A stretch of DNA of 64,000 nucleotides from Clarkia xantiana subsp. parviflora (GCA_036873135.1 JAPTYO010000015.1:8163683-8227682), one strand, 5' to 3'; positions 23,185 to 35,899 are shown, counted from the stretch's first letter. The notes: a model not told the origin generated them from the sequence alone. Translations and numbers: made by a program.

Positions 23185-23612
23185 CTTTATACTATACGAT
23201 CCCATCCCTTACAAGTGTTAGATTTAGAGGTTTGATTTCTCTCTGGTTGGATAATGGGAATGTGGATGCCTGCACCATAATCGGTACATATATAGATAGG
23301 GTGGTACAAGATTATCCAGATGCCGCAATTGCATTACTTGATGAGGCTGAATTAAAGGGACATCCACAAGCAATCTATAATGCTCATTTTATTTACAGGT
23401 TGCTAGCTCCCCACAGGATCCCGAAAGCTAACCTCGCCTTACTGATAGTTGAACGACATCATTTGGACAATATAAAATTTTATGAATGTCAGCAAAACCT
23501 TTTGTTGATGCTTACCTGTCGCGTCATGGAGAAAGGTGAAGTTGGGGCAAGACACTGCACTGCAGTAGGAGTAGAACATCGAGAATTATCACCGGGACAT
23601 ATAAATTGGGGG
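23185..23612 (+). pseudogene. F-box-like gene, middle part of exon between two LARDs
   Basis: Begins with the CTTTAT duplication of LARD-1 and ends with the GGGGG duplication of LARD-2. The open frame encodes GLISLWLDNGNVDACTIIG, AIALLDEAELKGHPQAIYNA and LLMLTCRVMEKGEVG, resembling the repeat-like region (W...GN.EA, ...LL..A..KGH..A.Y) following the F-box in At1g67623-type proteins. The frame stays open up to the LARD-2 insertion and resumes on its far side at 41449. Similarity is judged by eye. Confidence 0.45.
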
Positions 23613-25094
23613 TGTCAGACATAAATCTAACCTAAGGCGAATTACGTTTTAAAAATGCTGATTTTGAAAGAGTCGCCATTAGTTAGTTAAGGCATAAAAT
23701 TGCCTAAGGAATAACAAATTAAAAACCTAGGTATAAAATTGGTCCACGATCAGAGATTCAAATTCGGGGGTTCTATTACGAATTAAAACACATAATTTTT
23801 AATTACGCCATTTTGGTACTCAATTCACTTTATTGCCATTACGTTAATATATACAATCTTATTACATAAAAAAGGTCAAAATGAGGTTTAGATTTCTGTA
23901 CTAAATAATTATCAACAATAAACTGATATTAGTAATCAAAACTATATTTTCTTGTTAACCTAAAAGCATTTACAAATTATCAGATACAGCTAAGTAAAAA
24001 CAAAACAAAAAAAGTATACGACCATTTAATTAAACCTAACTTATTACTAAATCAAATTTATACAAATTCAATCTATCACTGTAATATAAAATAATAACAA
24101 TATAATACATAAAGCATAATATAATAATATAATAAACAGGAATACATAAAGTATAATATTAATACATAAAGGGATCTTGCCTTGAAACGTAACAGAGTTG
24201 GTCCAAGCTTCAGCGTGGGTTTCGAACGGAGCTGTGGGACACCGAGCTGCAATTGGTTCTGACCGATGATGGTGATCGCTAGCAGGAGGACAACAAGAGA
24301 CGACAGGGAGGTCCGGCGTAGATCGGGTGGCAGCGAGGAACTCGACCAGGAGAACGGACTGACTCTGGAGAGTCGTAGGGCGTAGAAATGGCAGCGGGTC
24401 GTCACCACTGGAGCGACGGAGGCGGCGGTGACCGGAACGGCCTCGAATACCCTTTGACAGCGAAGCTGAACTTTGAAGCTCAGACACGGCAGCCAAAATC
24501 AGAGGATCGAGAATGGACGGACGGTGACGGAGCTTGGTGGAACGTAAGCGACAGACGGCAGCACGGTATGGCGGTCGAAGTCGGACATGATAGGGATGGA
24601 TCGAGGGAGCGAGTTGCTAACCGGGGACGAGGGTAGGGGATAGGGCTGAACGTGATGAAGAAGACGACACTGTAGACAATTATAATAGTAATAAAAAAAT
24701 AATAAATGAAGAAAAAAGAAAACACACAAGAGCTTAAGGAGTTTCGTCAAAATTAATGAGTTGATCGGAATTTGAATAATGCTCCTTCATTGATCTGATT
24801 ATCCCCCATTTACATTGATGGATAGTCCATCTATATAGAGTACAATAGTGCCTAGGGTTTAGCTCTAATAGGTAGTAAATTACACTGATTTATTCTAACA
24901 ATAAATGCTAAATATTCAGAAAATATACTCTAAATATTCAACAAAATATTTTTCTGTAGTAAATACAAATAACTATCCTAATTTTGCCGGAGTCATTCTT
25001 GGAAACTTCTCGACTTGCCATATTTTGAATACTTCTCCACTTAGCGCACCATATGCCACGCGTGTTGCGTGTGGTCCAAAATTAGGTGTTTACA
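23613..25094 (-). repeat. LARD-2 3' LTR
   Basis: 1482 bp. A minus-strand TATA-like box (CTATATAGATGG) lies at 24831-24837. Downstream of it on the minus strand is a GC-rich block (24180-24640) with open frames on both strands, also present in the other LTR. These frames have no recognisable domain. Confidence 0.85.
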
Positions 25095-25840
25095 GTTTGC
25101 CCCTCTTTGGGCGAATTCCCGTAGAACATGTTCGAGGGGTTTTGTCCAAAGACGAGTAAACACTAATTTTGGACGAGAAGTGTGTCTTCTTCTAAGTCTT
25201 CAAATCTTCAAGGGAGCTCCTGGCTTATTTTAGACGGTACGAAAAAGTAGAGCCTCTGTCGGCGGTACCCTATTGGCGGTGCCTCCATTAGCGTACCCCT
25301 GTTGGCGATGTAGAAAGTAGAACCTCCGTCGGCGGTGCCCCTGTTGGCAGTGTTTCCATTGGTAGTGCGGAAAAGTAAAGCCTCCAGTGGCGTGCGGAAA
25401 AGTAAAGTCTCGGTCGGCGGTGCCCCTGTTGGCGGTGCAGAAAGTAAAGCCTCGGTCGGCGGTGCCCCTGTTGGCGGTGCCTCAGTTGGCGGTGCAGAAA
25501 GTAAAGCCTCTAGTGGTGTGCGGAAAAGTAAAGCATCCAGTGGCGAGCGACAAGAAAAAGCCTCCAGTGGCGTGTATCGGAGAAGAGCCTCTAGTGGCGT
25601 CCGTTGGAGAAGTGCCTCTAGTGGCGTGACTTGCGAATGCTGAATACTAAGGCTTCATTCTTCAGGGGTGACTCTCAGAAAGCTGGAAAACTTCAGATCC
25701 TGATTGTCTGTGGTGACTAGCATACCTGGGGCAGCGCAACACCGTTGAAAAGAATAGATGCGATGACTAGCATATCTGGGACAGCGCAGCATCGTTGTGG
25801 TGACTATCATATTTGGGACAGCGCAACACCGGTTGTGGTG
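25095..25840 (-). other. LARD-2 interior, 3' side, with mini-repeats
   Basis: Opens with the minus-strand polypurine tract (AAAGAGGGGCAAAC at 25095-25110). 25245-25630 is a run of GTCGGCGGTGCCCCTG / CCTCTAGTGGCGT mini-repeats. 25680-25840 holds three copies of a roughly 45-60 bp unit with GGGACAGCGCA. Open frames here are repeat artefacts. Confidence 0.7.
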
Positions 25841-26003
25841 ACTAGTGATGGATATACGCCCAATTTGAACCCGTTGACTTCCGAATCGCTTTATTTTTAT
25901 CACCCCGTTAATGATTGTAAATCGAAACTTCAACCCGAACCCTTCGCGAAAACACCAACGGCTCGGACGAGGCCGAAGCGCTCGTCCGGCCGAGTCAGAC
26001 TCG

Positions 26004-26216
26004 CCTAGGTGAGGTTGGGTGGCCACACCCGACCTCCCCTAGGGGAGATCGGGTCAGCCAACCCGATCTCCCCTAGGGGAGATCGGGTGGACCAACCCGA
26101 TCTCTCCTAGGAGAGATCGGGTCGGCCAACCCGATCTCTCCTAGGAGAGATCGGGTCGGCCAACCCGATCTCTCCTAGGAGAGATCGGGTCGGCCAACCC
26201 CATCCTCCCTAGGAGG
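26004..26216. repeat. Array of CCTAGG-centred palindromes in TE-C 5' LTR
   Basis: Seven CCTAGG centres spaced about 34-35 bp apart. The inner units are near-perfect palindromes such as CGATCTCTCCTAGGAGAG extended by ATCG, joined by a near-palindromic GGTCGGCCAACC. The 3' LTR has eight centres. Confidence 0.9.
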
Positions 26217-26671
26217 GGTTGGGTGCCCTCACCCAACCCCTACCCCTGGGGGTCAGATTTCTCCTCCCCCCAAGGGCCCCGGCACCATTTTCGGACTCCC
26301 ACACTCGGTCCATTCCGCCAACCTTCTCCGTATCCTAAGGTCTTAATTATGTGTTTAAATGTTAATTAACTGCGTTTAAAGGTTAACGATGTCATTAAGC
26401 CACCTTAATGACACCGTTGTCTATAAATACCCCACCTCCACTATTCATTCGGACATCTTGGCAAGTAGCACAATTTTGCTCTGACATCTCTCTAGCTTTA
26501 TCTCTCTAAAACCGTACTGACTTAGGCATCGGAGAGGGTTCATCAGGCACCACCCCCCCCCCTCTGTGCCTGGTATTGCCCCTCTTGCAGGGTGGCAAGG
26601 AGAAGAGAACCAAGGAAGCAGAAGAGCATGGAGCAGTAGGACAAGCCCCAGGGGTAAGAAGTACAAGCCTC

Positions 26672-26768
26672 AGGAGGTCAGAAGGAGAGAAGGAAAGGAG
26701 GTCAGAAGGAGAGAAGGAAAGGAGGTCAGAAGGAGAGAAGGAAAGGAGGTCAGAAGGAGAGAAGAGAA
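26672..26768. repeat. 24-bp purine-rich tandem repeat in TE-C LTR
   Basis: Four copies of a 24-bp unit containing GGAGGTCAGAAGGAGAGAAG. It lies between the TATA box and the LTR end, so it is in the transcribed R/U5 part. The same array is at about 35620-35718 in the 3' LTR. The repeat length is a multiple of three, so spurious open frames appear. Confidence 0.85.
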
Positions 26769-26952
26769 GGACACATATCAGAATGACTACCCCAAGAGAG
26801 TATAAGGGCATGGATCAGAACGACTACCCCAAGGGAGTATAAGGGCACGGATCAGAACGACTAGTCCTAGAAGCACTGAACCCGACATTTCATTAGTGGG
26901 AGATAAATTCTAGATTGACGACCCGTTGACCTAGACTTTATAACCTAACACT

Positions 26953-26968
26953 TGGCGCCGTCTGTGTG
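26953..26968 (+). other. Primer-binding site of TE-C
   Basis: TGGCGCCGTCTGTGTG, followed by GCTTCGAACAGAAAGCCTG as in TE-B. Confidence 0.75.
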
Positions 26969-26989
26969 CTTCGAACAGAAAGCCTGACA

Positions 26990-29960
26990 ATCACGAGAGC
27001 GAAGACGAACAACTTAGTGTCTAGAGATAATCGCCCACCTGGGGGCAATAGGCAAGAAAGACAGCCTATACCTCCAGCAAGGCTGCCTAACCCAGAGAAA
27101 CAGTATGCACACCCAGAGTCTCAGGTAACCCCACAGGCACCCCAGCCTAACAAGCAGGGAGGAGAACCTTCACGCCCAGCTGGCTAGGCGGCTTCCACAG
27201 CTTCAACTCCATTGACTAAGAAGCCACAGGGACAGGGGGGCAACAAGGAGTGCCATCCCAATACACGGCACCTCCACAGGGATACCACTATGAGGTACAA
27301 CCTCAAGGGTACCCATATGGAATACTGACTCAAAGGAACGACAATCGTGCCCACACAACCAACACAAGGCCGGCATACACACAGGGAGCACATACAGTGA
27401 CTCCAGGGCTGATGAGCGCCTCGGACGAGCTACTAGCTTACAGAGAGACCCTAAGGAATAGGCAGGAAAGGCAACACCGACAGGAAGGAGAAGAAGCTCA
27501 TGAAGAGGAGCAAATCCCAACGGAATAACGCCACTCGCACCCTCGAACAGGGCAGCGAAGAGAACAAAGGAGAGACGACCAAAGGCCACCCCCAGGGGGA
27601 AGGCAGCAGTCTGTGCCTCCAAGGCAGCAACAGACACAACAGGATGCCAGGGCATACACCCCTCTGGGGGCAGATAGACAGTCAAGACCTCCAAGGAGGT
27701 ATGAATTCAACCAAGTACCCCAACAGGGACATACACCGCACTAAGGGAGGACATACATGCCAGACCAACAAGGATATAGGAGTTCCAACATCCACCCTGG
27801 CAATGTACACATACAGTCCGTATCACCACAGACATGACAAAGGGACATACCAAGGAAAGCTCAAAGGGAGGGACATAGTCCCAACAACACAACAAGGCAA
27901 CCACCTACCCATGATACAGCACGACAGATCCAAACCCCTTGTGCATGACAACCCTTGGCACACATCCCCCTAGGACAGGGGAGGAATTGAAAAGACAAGG
28001 ATTTGAACAGGGGACTCGTAGAGTACCGAAGTCTCATGGAGAGACGTAGTAGAGTGAGATCGCACATAGCATACATGAAGGATACACCTCCACCTAGTCC
28101 GTCCTGCAAGGATGCGACCTTAAAATTCCTCAAGTGGAAGGAATACACACAGACTAATGGAGGAAGACAGTTACATTACCAAGGAAGCAGGGGATATCAA
28201 CACCCCCACACCCATATCCTTCCCATATCCTCTTATTTAATTTAACTGCATAACAAGTCAACTCCCTAAAAGGAGTAGATTATGATACTTAACATCAACA
28301 TGTTTTCCAAGAATGACCATACCGGACGCCTTCGGGCTCCGTGATATATATATACACAGGTGGACCACTAGAAGAATCAGTAAAAGGCCGTCGACAATCA
28401 AGAGATGCACAAGCAACAGATTCCTCAATCCCAAAGAACACCTATAAGGTCAAGTTTCTGGGAAAGATCACAAGATGGAAAGCTCACTTACAAAAATAAG
28501 TTGAGCACTCCCAACATCCTATAGAGGAACTACCATGAAGGATTACCCCTACTACAACCGTCCACTAAGCATCCTAGGGCCAAGCCCGTCAAAGGATCCC
28601 ATCTGGCATTGGTATGCAAGGGGGGCACCAGTCACAACATGCCCTCCCCACAAACGCCCATTAGCATGAGAGGGAGTAGCCGCGAACACATCCCTCCAAA
28701 AATGGAGGAAACCATATCACATGGGCAACACCCACCATCAGAGACAAACACCTCCAGCGGATCTTTATGATTTCACCTAGTAAGCTCATCCCAGGTAATG
28801 GAATACACTTCCATCAAAAGCTCTCAAGGACACCAAACCTAGCAAAGGAAGAATGGCGACACCATCATCAAGCTTTTAAAAATGGACATGGAAAACATAG
28901 TATTTCCACACAATGATTTATTAGTCATAAGAGAGGGAATCACCAACTTTGACATGAAGAGAACCATAGTGCATGAAGGGAGTCCGTCAGACATCTCCCA
29001 TGACCAACCATTGATGATACTAGAGAAGAGTCAGGCATACCTAATACCAAGGGACCCCCTACTAGTAAAGGTGGTCAGAACATCAACACACCCATTAGGG
29101 ACACGGCACTGCAAATGAACCAGGAAAAGGATGGAACACATATCCTTACAAGTATCCTTACAAGTATCCTTGCATTTATCCTTGCAAAAATAAACTCCGT
29201 AGATAAAGAAGTCATCTAATAGATGACTATGTCTCTGTTCTCAAAATATGATCCTAACCCGGAGATACTTGGACTCCGTATCATATATGCAATGAATAAC
29301 ATGTTCATCAAAGATAGGTACACGAAGATTCAAGACAGCGCCATAAAGATTAGGCGCATACCTCTACCAAGTACGACACATTTGAGTGTTCACAAACACT
29401 CCTTCGCCATCTCACAAGAAAGGAAGGCAACCGAGGATACAAGTCCTAATAGAATAAACATCGGTAGAAAATCCTGTCATTGAAGTCATGCACCAAGAGA
29501 GAAACTCTAAAGATACAAGATTAGCAAAAGAGATAGTGCAACAACTAGAGTATGAAAAAGGAGATACATCTCCTATCAAGAGCCTTAAGGCAGGATAATA
29601 GTTCTACAAGATCAACCAAAGAAGAGCTCAAAAGCTTGGGGAGTAAGGTTTCAAGATTGACCCTCACACTAGACGCACATCCCGATCAACCACCTTGTCT
29701 GCAAATGATAAGACATTTGACTCTGGCATCCCATCAAGAGGAGAACCCCGATAAAAGGGGCACTAGAAAAATATCCCGCCTTTAAGGCCATACACCGAAT
29801 ACATGATGAGTGAAGGTTATGACAAAACAAAAAAGGAGGGACTTGTCAGCTCAACACACCTCAAACACGTATACGTACGCAATACAAATGCAGCCCCTAA
29901 TGAAGTCATTCAACAAGGAATAGCCAATACAGGGGCAAAACCATGGAAAATCATGCAGCA
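26990..29960 (+). pseudogene. Decayed gag-protease remnant of TE-C
   Basis: Short Pro/Gln/Arg-rich frames (27000-27530) include SASDELLAYRETLRN, matching EELLAFRESLKN in the gag of TE-D. At 28882-29118 a protease remnant is visible (NIVFPHNDLLVI ... VHEGSPSDI), with the catalytic DGG changed to HEG. Between them and after them only scattered similarity remains and stops are frequent. No RT, RNase H or integrase core was found in the element. Confidence 0.6.
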
Positions 29961-30899
29961 TCACCGGCAAACCTAAAGAAAAACGCCCTTTTTAGATTCA
30001 AGTCCTAATGCAAAGGAAGACTATAATCAACATTCAAGGTGGGAGGAGCATGACCAATGTGACACCCCCTAAAGGCATTGAAGAATACTCCAATGTGAAG
30101 GAAAAGGCAAACCACACTAAGTGCCACAACACTCCAAGAAGATTATCACAGCCCGGTCAGACCTCCCCATGCACGAGCAAAGAGCATGGATTAGATTGAC
30201 TAGTCTGAAACACACCTACGAGATTAACAACTCAAGACGCCATTCTATGAGAGAGCTTTTCAACCTAAAACACAAGGAAAGGGGGGAAAAATTTACAAGC
30301 ACCCCTAGGATACAGACACTGCCACATCCTAGTTATCAAGAGAATGAAATCCGACACATCCGACAAAGGCATCATTCAAACCATGCCTATGACTGAAACA
30401 AGCAAGCATGAGAAAGAGTAAATCCTACAAGGGACACTCATCGCATTCAAAGAAGCAGACAAGGGAGCCCCGAGCATAAGGGGTACCCAACCAAGAAAAT
30501 GAACGAGGGGCCTTCAACGGCCAAATATGAAAGGCGGTGTAACCACCAAGCAACTTGGGGGGCACCAAACGAATAAGTGCTTGGTAGTCCACCTAAGTGT
30601 AAAAGAAGAGATTAGAGGCAGAAGATCACAATAACATGCGATACCACTTCTCCTAGAAGAGGTCACATAGAGGAAAACATCCTCAACTCCCTATACGAAC
30701 TCGTCCTAAGTTGGCAACACACAAACATCGCCCTCGAAAGGTGATCTCCCACATTGAAGAAAAAGCGTGGTAACAGGCAATATCGTAGAAGGAGAAGTCA
30801 AGTAAAGACTCGAAAAGCATACAAAAAATGCACCATATATGAGAAGGGACACAAGATAAGGTAATATTATGAGCCCTCCGGGAGCCAATCCCGCGAACA

Positions 30900-31720
30900 C
30901 ATTCGATGCCCCCAAGAGCGTATCTTGAGAGTAGTTCTAAAACTACGAACCCTGTGCCCTCCGGGAGCCTATCCCGCGAACAGATTCGACGCCCCCAAGA
31001 GCGTATCTTGAGAGTAGTTTTTATACTACGATCTTCGACGCCCCCAAGAGCGTATCTTGAGAGTAGTGTTCATACTACGACCTTCGACGCCCCCAAGAGC
31101 GTATCTTGAGAGTAGTTTATACACTACGACCTTCGACGCACCAAGAGCGTATCTTGAGAGTGGTTTCCAAAAACTACGAATTTCGACGCCCCCAAGAGCG
31201 TATCTTGAGAGTAGTGTTCATACTACGACCTTCGACGCCCCCAAGAGCGTATCTTGAGAGTAGTTTATACACTACGACCTTCGACGCACCAAGAGCGTAT
31301 CTTGAGAGTGGTTTCCAAAAACTACGAATTTCGACGCCCCCAGGAGCGTATCTTGAGGTAGATTTGCAACCTACCAGATTCGACGCCCCCAAGAGCGTAT
31401 CTTGAGGTAGAAAAAACACTACCAGTTCGACGCCCCCAAGAGCGTATCTTGAGGTAGATTTCAAACTACCAGTTCGACGCCCACCAGGAGCGTATCTTTG
31501 GTCTAACCTGAGCCCTCCGGGAGCCTATCCTGTGAAACGTTAAGTGCCATCCGAGAGCCTGTCTCGTGAACAGATTTCGACGCCAACCAGGAGCGTATCT
31601 TTGGTCTAACCTGAGCCCTCCGGGAGCCTATCCTGTGAAACGTTAAGTGCCATCCGAGAGCCTGTCTCGTGAACAGTTTTCGACGCCCACCAAGAGCGTA
31701 TCTTTGGTCTAACAGTACAA
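30900..31720. repeat. Tandem arrays in TE-C (about 49 bp and about 115 bp units)
   Basis: About a dozen copies of a 46-52 bp unit with CGACGCCCCCAAGAGCGTAT and a variable tail (30903-31480), then two copies of a longer unit containing GAGCCCTCCGGGAGCC and CCGAGAGCCTGTC (31500-31720). Confidence 0.85.
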
Positions 31721-32357
31721 CGTATACCGTGTAAGGGGTATCAGAAGAGATCATCACACCATACTGAGAAGGATCCCATGAGAAAATAATTGCAAAGTAA
31801 AGTTGTATAAAGAACACATAATGTTTTTTCTTGATGAGATAGCAGGTATGATGTGAAGGAAAGCACAAAAGAAAGATAAAGAAAGGAAAGCATATACAAA
31901 GGAGAAGTCCATGACCAAAGGATCATATACAGAAGCACAAGAGGTTATCAGGAAAAGTAACGAGTTATCCTACCATCCATATCACAAGTCAAGAGAAGTA
32001 TCCCAAAGGAACCCAACACCACCAAGAAGGATAGCAAAGACATGAAATCCAAAGTTCAAGGCTCTCAAAATAAACTCGACCCATCAAGAAGAGGAATTGC
32101 CTTACAGGTCGCACAAAGCAACCTCCGACAATATTATTGTCTTGCATGTCACTCTCGCATGACCTATGCCCGTATAAGACTTGAACATCATCAAGCACAA
32201 CTCATGAAGGAGACATCTAAAAAGCATGAAGGATACAACATCGGGCAAGACGAGACATCGGGACCTAACCCAACAAACATAGCCTAAACAAAAGGCAAGT
32301 ATAGCAATGAGGCTCTCCAATGAGAAAGGAATACTAAAGCACAACTCCATACATCGT

Positions 32358-32590
32358 GATGTGGCTATCATGTCCACATACCCTGAAGTGGCTATCATGT
32401 CCACATACCCTGAAGTGGCTATCATGTCCACATATCTTGAAGTGGCTATCATGTCCACATACCTTGAAGTGGCTATCATGTCCACATACCCTGAACTGGC
32501 TATCATGTCCACACACTACAGAAGGGCTATCACTCCGACACATCACGAAGTGGCTATCACGTCCACATACCCCGAAGTGATTATCATGAC
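32358..32590. repeat. 27-bp tandem repeat in TE-C
   Basis: About eight copies of a 27-bp unit containing GTGGCTATCATGTCCACATA, the last copies diverged. Confidence 0.9.
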
Positions 32591-32860
32591 AGCACGTCAT
32601 AAAACATCTGTCAAAGACATGCATTGTAAAGACACCATCCCGACCACGAACATCAAAAGGCTACGCCTAGCCTTAGGAGGAGGTTCAAGAAAAAGGGAAA
32701 AACAACACCATTCATACGCTCATCAAAGGTATGGACTTATATGAAGACAACCTCCATATCTCACTAAATCAACCATGAAGCAAAGAATCACGACAAGCAC
32801 TATTGAGGGCATATAACAAAACGATCCCCACAACGATCACAACTACGACACTAGTAGAGG

Positions 32861-33345
32861 CTAATTCAAGAGCAGTCTCCACCAAACTCCAAAGCAAGAA
32901 TTTGCTATCTTAATCAGAGCCATGGCAAGAGAGGGGAACCTCAATGAAAGGTGATGATCACACCCATCACCGAAAGAAAAATCTTCAACGCAGGGGTTAA
33001 TAACATAACCCATAGGAAAGACAAAAACACCTTCAAAAGTCGTCAAATCTACATGAAGATGAAATAAACTTGAGACTCGGCCCCTCGGCTGGGGGGCAGG
33101 GGATATAGAAGAGACATCAAGACCTATGATCACCCCATCGCCAGCCACAGGTTGTTTCCTTTTGTCTAGCAAAGAGGTCGCCTCTTCAACCACTACCTCC
33201 TTATCAGGGGAGGGAGTCAGCAAGGGGGCACTGGAAGGAGATCCTCTCGCGGTTTCCTTCTCCTTGGCAGCCGAGGGCCCGACCTCAGAGTCAGGTTTTC
33301 ACGCCTTGGATTTAGATTGACTTGAACTCTCGCCCACTGCAAGAA
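32861..33345 (-). pseudogene. Possible remnant of antisense ORF in TE-C
   Basis: A minus-strand frame with Ser/Pro/Lys-rich sequence (KEKETARGSP, SLLDKRKQPV) followed by a less biased part (FVFPMGYVIN). It lies between the tandem arrays and the 3' LTR, where TE-B and TE-D have their antisense gene, and its composition resembles exon 3 of that gene. I cannot align it convincingly. Confidence 0.25.
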
Positions 33346-34736
33346 CCATTCGGTAACCAGGGAAGAACGCTCTAACAACAAGAAGGAACCAGCATGAGAA
33401 CAATCATAAGTATATCACAAAGAAAAAAGAAGGGAAAAAGAACATACTGGAAGCATTAGCAGCCACCCCTGACTTAGAAAATTTCTTGGCCTGATAAGCA
33501 AAACTAGAGGGTTCTTCCCTCTCATCTGATTCAACGGACGGTCAGATTTCGTCGGACCACCTCGGAAAACGACCTTCAAGGTCTCCCTGTCTGAAGAAGA
33601 AAGCTTCCCAAAAGTGAGTCATCTATACGAGCAACCAACGCAAAGATCGACCCTTACTCAGGGAGGGGCGAGATACGCCTACTACGGGGGCAACCTTAAC
33701 ACCAAGGGAAGAGGGCGAACTTTTAGTTTCCCCAAATGGAGGAACGCTCCAGCACATCCGAAGGAAGGGTCAACCCTTAACACATGTCAATAGACCCCTT
33801 CGCTCGCGGCGGTAAGAAGAAAGCTTGTAAGCTTTTTCACCCTCACTTTTATGGGGAACAAATTGCAGGGTAAAGGTCAAGAGCTATACACATGCTCCAA
33901 CGAATGAAGGAAAAATGTTACACGTGCCGAAGGTCGAGATTAATGGACAATGCTCACGCTAGTACGAGGGAGGCGGAACGTTGTGTCCCATTGAGTGGCA
34001 GAGTTCCCACCCTCAAGGAAAGGAGAGGTCTATGCTCTCACCTTTGCACTTATGCTCATATTCATGATTAACATCTACAGGTACATCAATGTCATCACTC
34101 ATGCTCATACTCACAACCCGTCCATGCATACATACATGTTCATGCTTGCACTCATATGCATGCTCACATACACACTCCCATGTGTTCAAACATTTAGACG
34201 TCCATGCACGTGGCCGCCATATATTCATGCATACATTCATGACTACAATCGCAGCATGTCTCCACTCACTCCCATCCTTATGTTCCTACTTGCATATATG
34301 CTAGTACACATCCTCATGTTCATGATATGTCCATGTTCACTCCTAGTTAACATCCTAGGTGTATTTTCCAGTATCCCATACTTAGAAAAATTTCGGACCA
34401 AAATTAAATTTTCCTTCACTTGGGCAGAATCCCGGCACGAAATTGAAGCATGAGTCACTTAGGTGTATTCGTATTGCATCCTTATGCAAGCGTGTATTTT
34501 TCGAGTATACGCCTGTAGCAAAGATAGATTTATTACTCCCACCTCAGACGGACGCGTGCCTAGGCACACGTCCGTGCTACTCTGACGTTTACAATTCCTC
34601 TATCTCATAAGGCAGGGGGCAGAGTCAGAGGCACGCATCCATGGGTAAGCAGGCATTCAGACAAGGAGGTAAAACCCCGGTTTCAAATTGCGCGTGTCAT
34701 ACCATCCTGAAATAGAGTCAATCAAGGGTTAGGCCA
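33346..34736. other. TE-C 3' non-coding region
   Basis: No supported gene. 34040-34330 is rich in CATGCTCATACTCA-like words that yield Met/His/Tyr-rich frames on both strands. These are compositional. Confidence 0.5.
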
Positions 34737-34756
34737 TTGGTTGACTCGGGGGCATG
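34737..34756 (+). other. Polypurine tract of TE-C
   Basis: TTGACTCGGGGGCATG abuts the 3' LTR. Confidence 0.75.
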
Positions 34757-35899
34757 TGATGGATATACGCCCAATTTGAACCCGTTGACTTCCGAATCGC
34801 TTTATTTTTATCACCCCGTTAATGATTGTAAATCGAAACTTCAACCCGAACCCTTCGCGAAAACACCAACGGCTCGGACGAGGCCGAAGCGCTCGTCCGG
34901 CCGAGTCAGACTCGCCTAGGTGAGGTTGGGTGGCCACACCCGACCTCCCCTAGGGGAGATCGGGTCAGCCAACCCGATCTCCCCTAGGGGAGATCGGGTG
35001 GACCAACCCGATCTCCCCTAGGAGAGATCGGGTCAGCCAACCCGATCTCCCCTAGGGGAGATCGGGTGGACCAACCCGATCTCTCCTAGGAGAGATCGGG
35101 TCGGCCAACCCGATCTCCCCTAGGGGGGTGGGGTTGGCCAACCCCATCCTCCCTAGGAGGGGTTGGGTGCCCTCACCCAACCCCTACCCCTGGGGGTCAG
35201 ATTTCTCCTCCCCCCAAGGGCCCCGGCACCATTTTCGGACTCCCACACTCGGTCCATTCCGCCAACCTTCTCCGTATCCTAAGGTCTTACTTATGTGTTT
35301 AAATGTTAATTAACTGCGTTTAAAGGTTAACGATGTCATTAAGCCACCTTAATGACACCGTTGTCTATAAATACCCCACCTCCACTATTCATTCGGACAT
35401 CTTGGCAAGTAGCACAATTTTGCTCTGACATCTCTCTAGCTTTATCTCTCTAAAACCGTACTGACTTAGGCATCGGAGAGGGTTCATCAGGCACCACCCC
35501 CCCCCCCCCCCTCTGTGCCTGGTATTGCCCCTCTTGCAGGGTAGCAAGGAGAAGAGAACCAAGGAAGCAGAAGAGCATGGAGCAGTAGGACAAGCCCCAG
35601 GGGTAAGAAGTACAAGCCTCAGGAGGTCAGAAGGAGAGAAGGAAAGGAGGTCAGAAGGAGAGAAGGAAAGGAGGTCAGAAGGAGAGAAGGAAAGGAGGTC
35701 AGAAGGAGAGAAGAGAAGGACACATATCAGAACGACTACCCCAAGAGAGTATAAGGGCAGGGATCAGAACGACTACCCCAAGGGAGTATAAGGGCACGGA
35801 TCAGAACGACTAGTCCTAGGAGCACTGAACCCGACATTTCATTAGTGGGAGATAAATTCTAGATTGACGACCCGTTGACCTAGACTTTATAACCTAACA
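34757..35899 (+). repeat. TE-C 3' LTR
   Basis: 1143 bp. It carries eight CCTAGG palindrome centres (34917-35158) against seven in the 5' LTR, a longer C-run near 35500 and about six substitutions. TATA box at 35366-35373. Confidence 0.9.

Larger units (their letters stand above)
25846..26950 (+). repeat. TE-C 5' LTR
   Basis: 1105 bp, TGATGGATATACGC...AACCTAACA. TATA box TATAAATA at 26422-26429. It contains the palindromic array (26004-26216) and an AG-rich 24-bp tandem array (26672-26768). Confidence 0.9.
25846..35899 (+). mobile_element. TE-C: nested, almost non-coding Tat-type element
   Basis: LTRs 25846-26950 and 34757-35899, with a perfect ACTAG duplication (25841-25845 and 35900-35904). 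Primer site and polypurine tract match TE-B in type and the LTRs start with the same 14 bases. The interior keeps only decayed gag and protease traces, several tandem arrays and a possible antisense ORF remnant. LTRs differ by about half a dozen substitutions plus repeat-number changes, so the decayed element moved recently. Confidence 0.9.

Noticed and set aside
25335..25643. Ser/Gly/Ala/Val-rich frames in LARD-2 interior
   Set aside because: Mini-repeat artefacts, present in several frames.
30900..32590. Regularly spaced repeats considered as a CRISPR array
   Set aside because: Units are contiguous tandem repeats with diverging tails inside a plant retrotransposon; no unique equal-length spacers and a eukaryotic context.
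33995..34453. 152-codon frame rich in Met, Tyr, His and Leu
   Set aside because: Arises from CATGCTCATACTCA-like low-complexity sequence in TE-C; no domain and another frame on the opposite strand is equally open.
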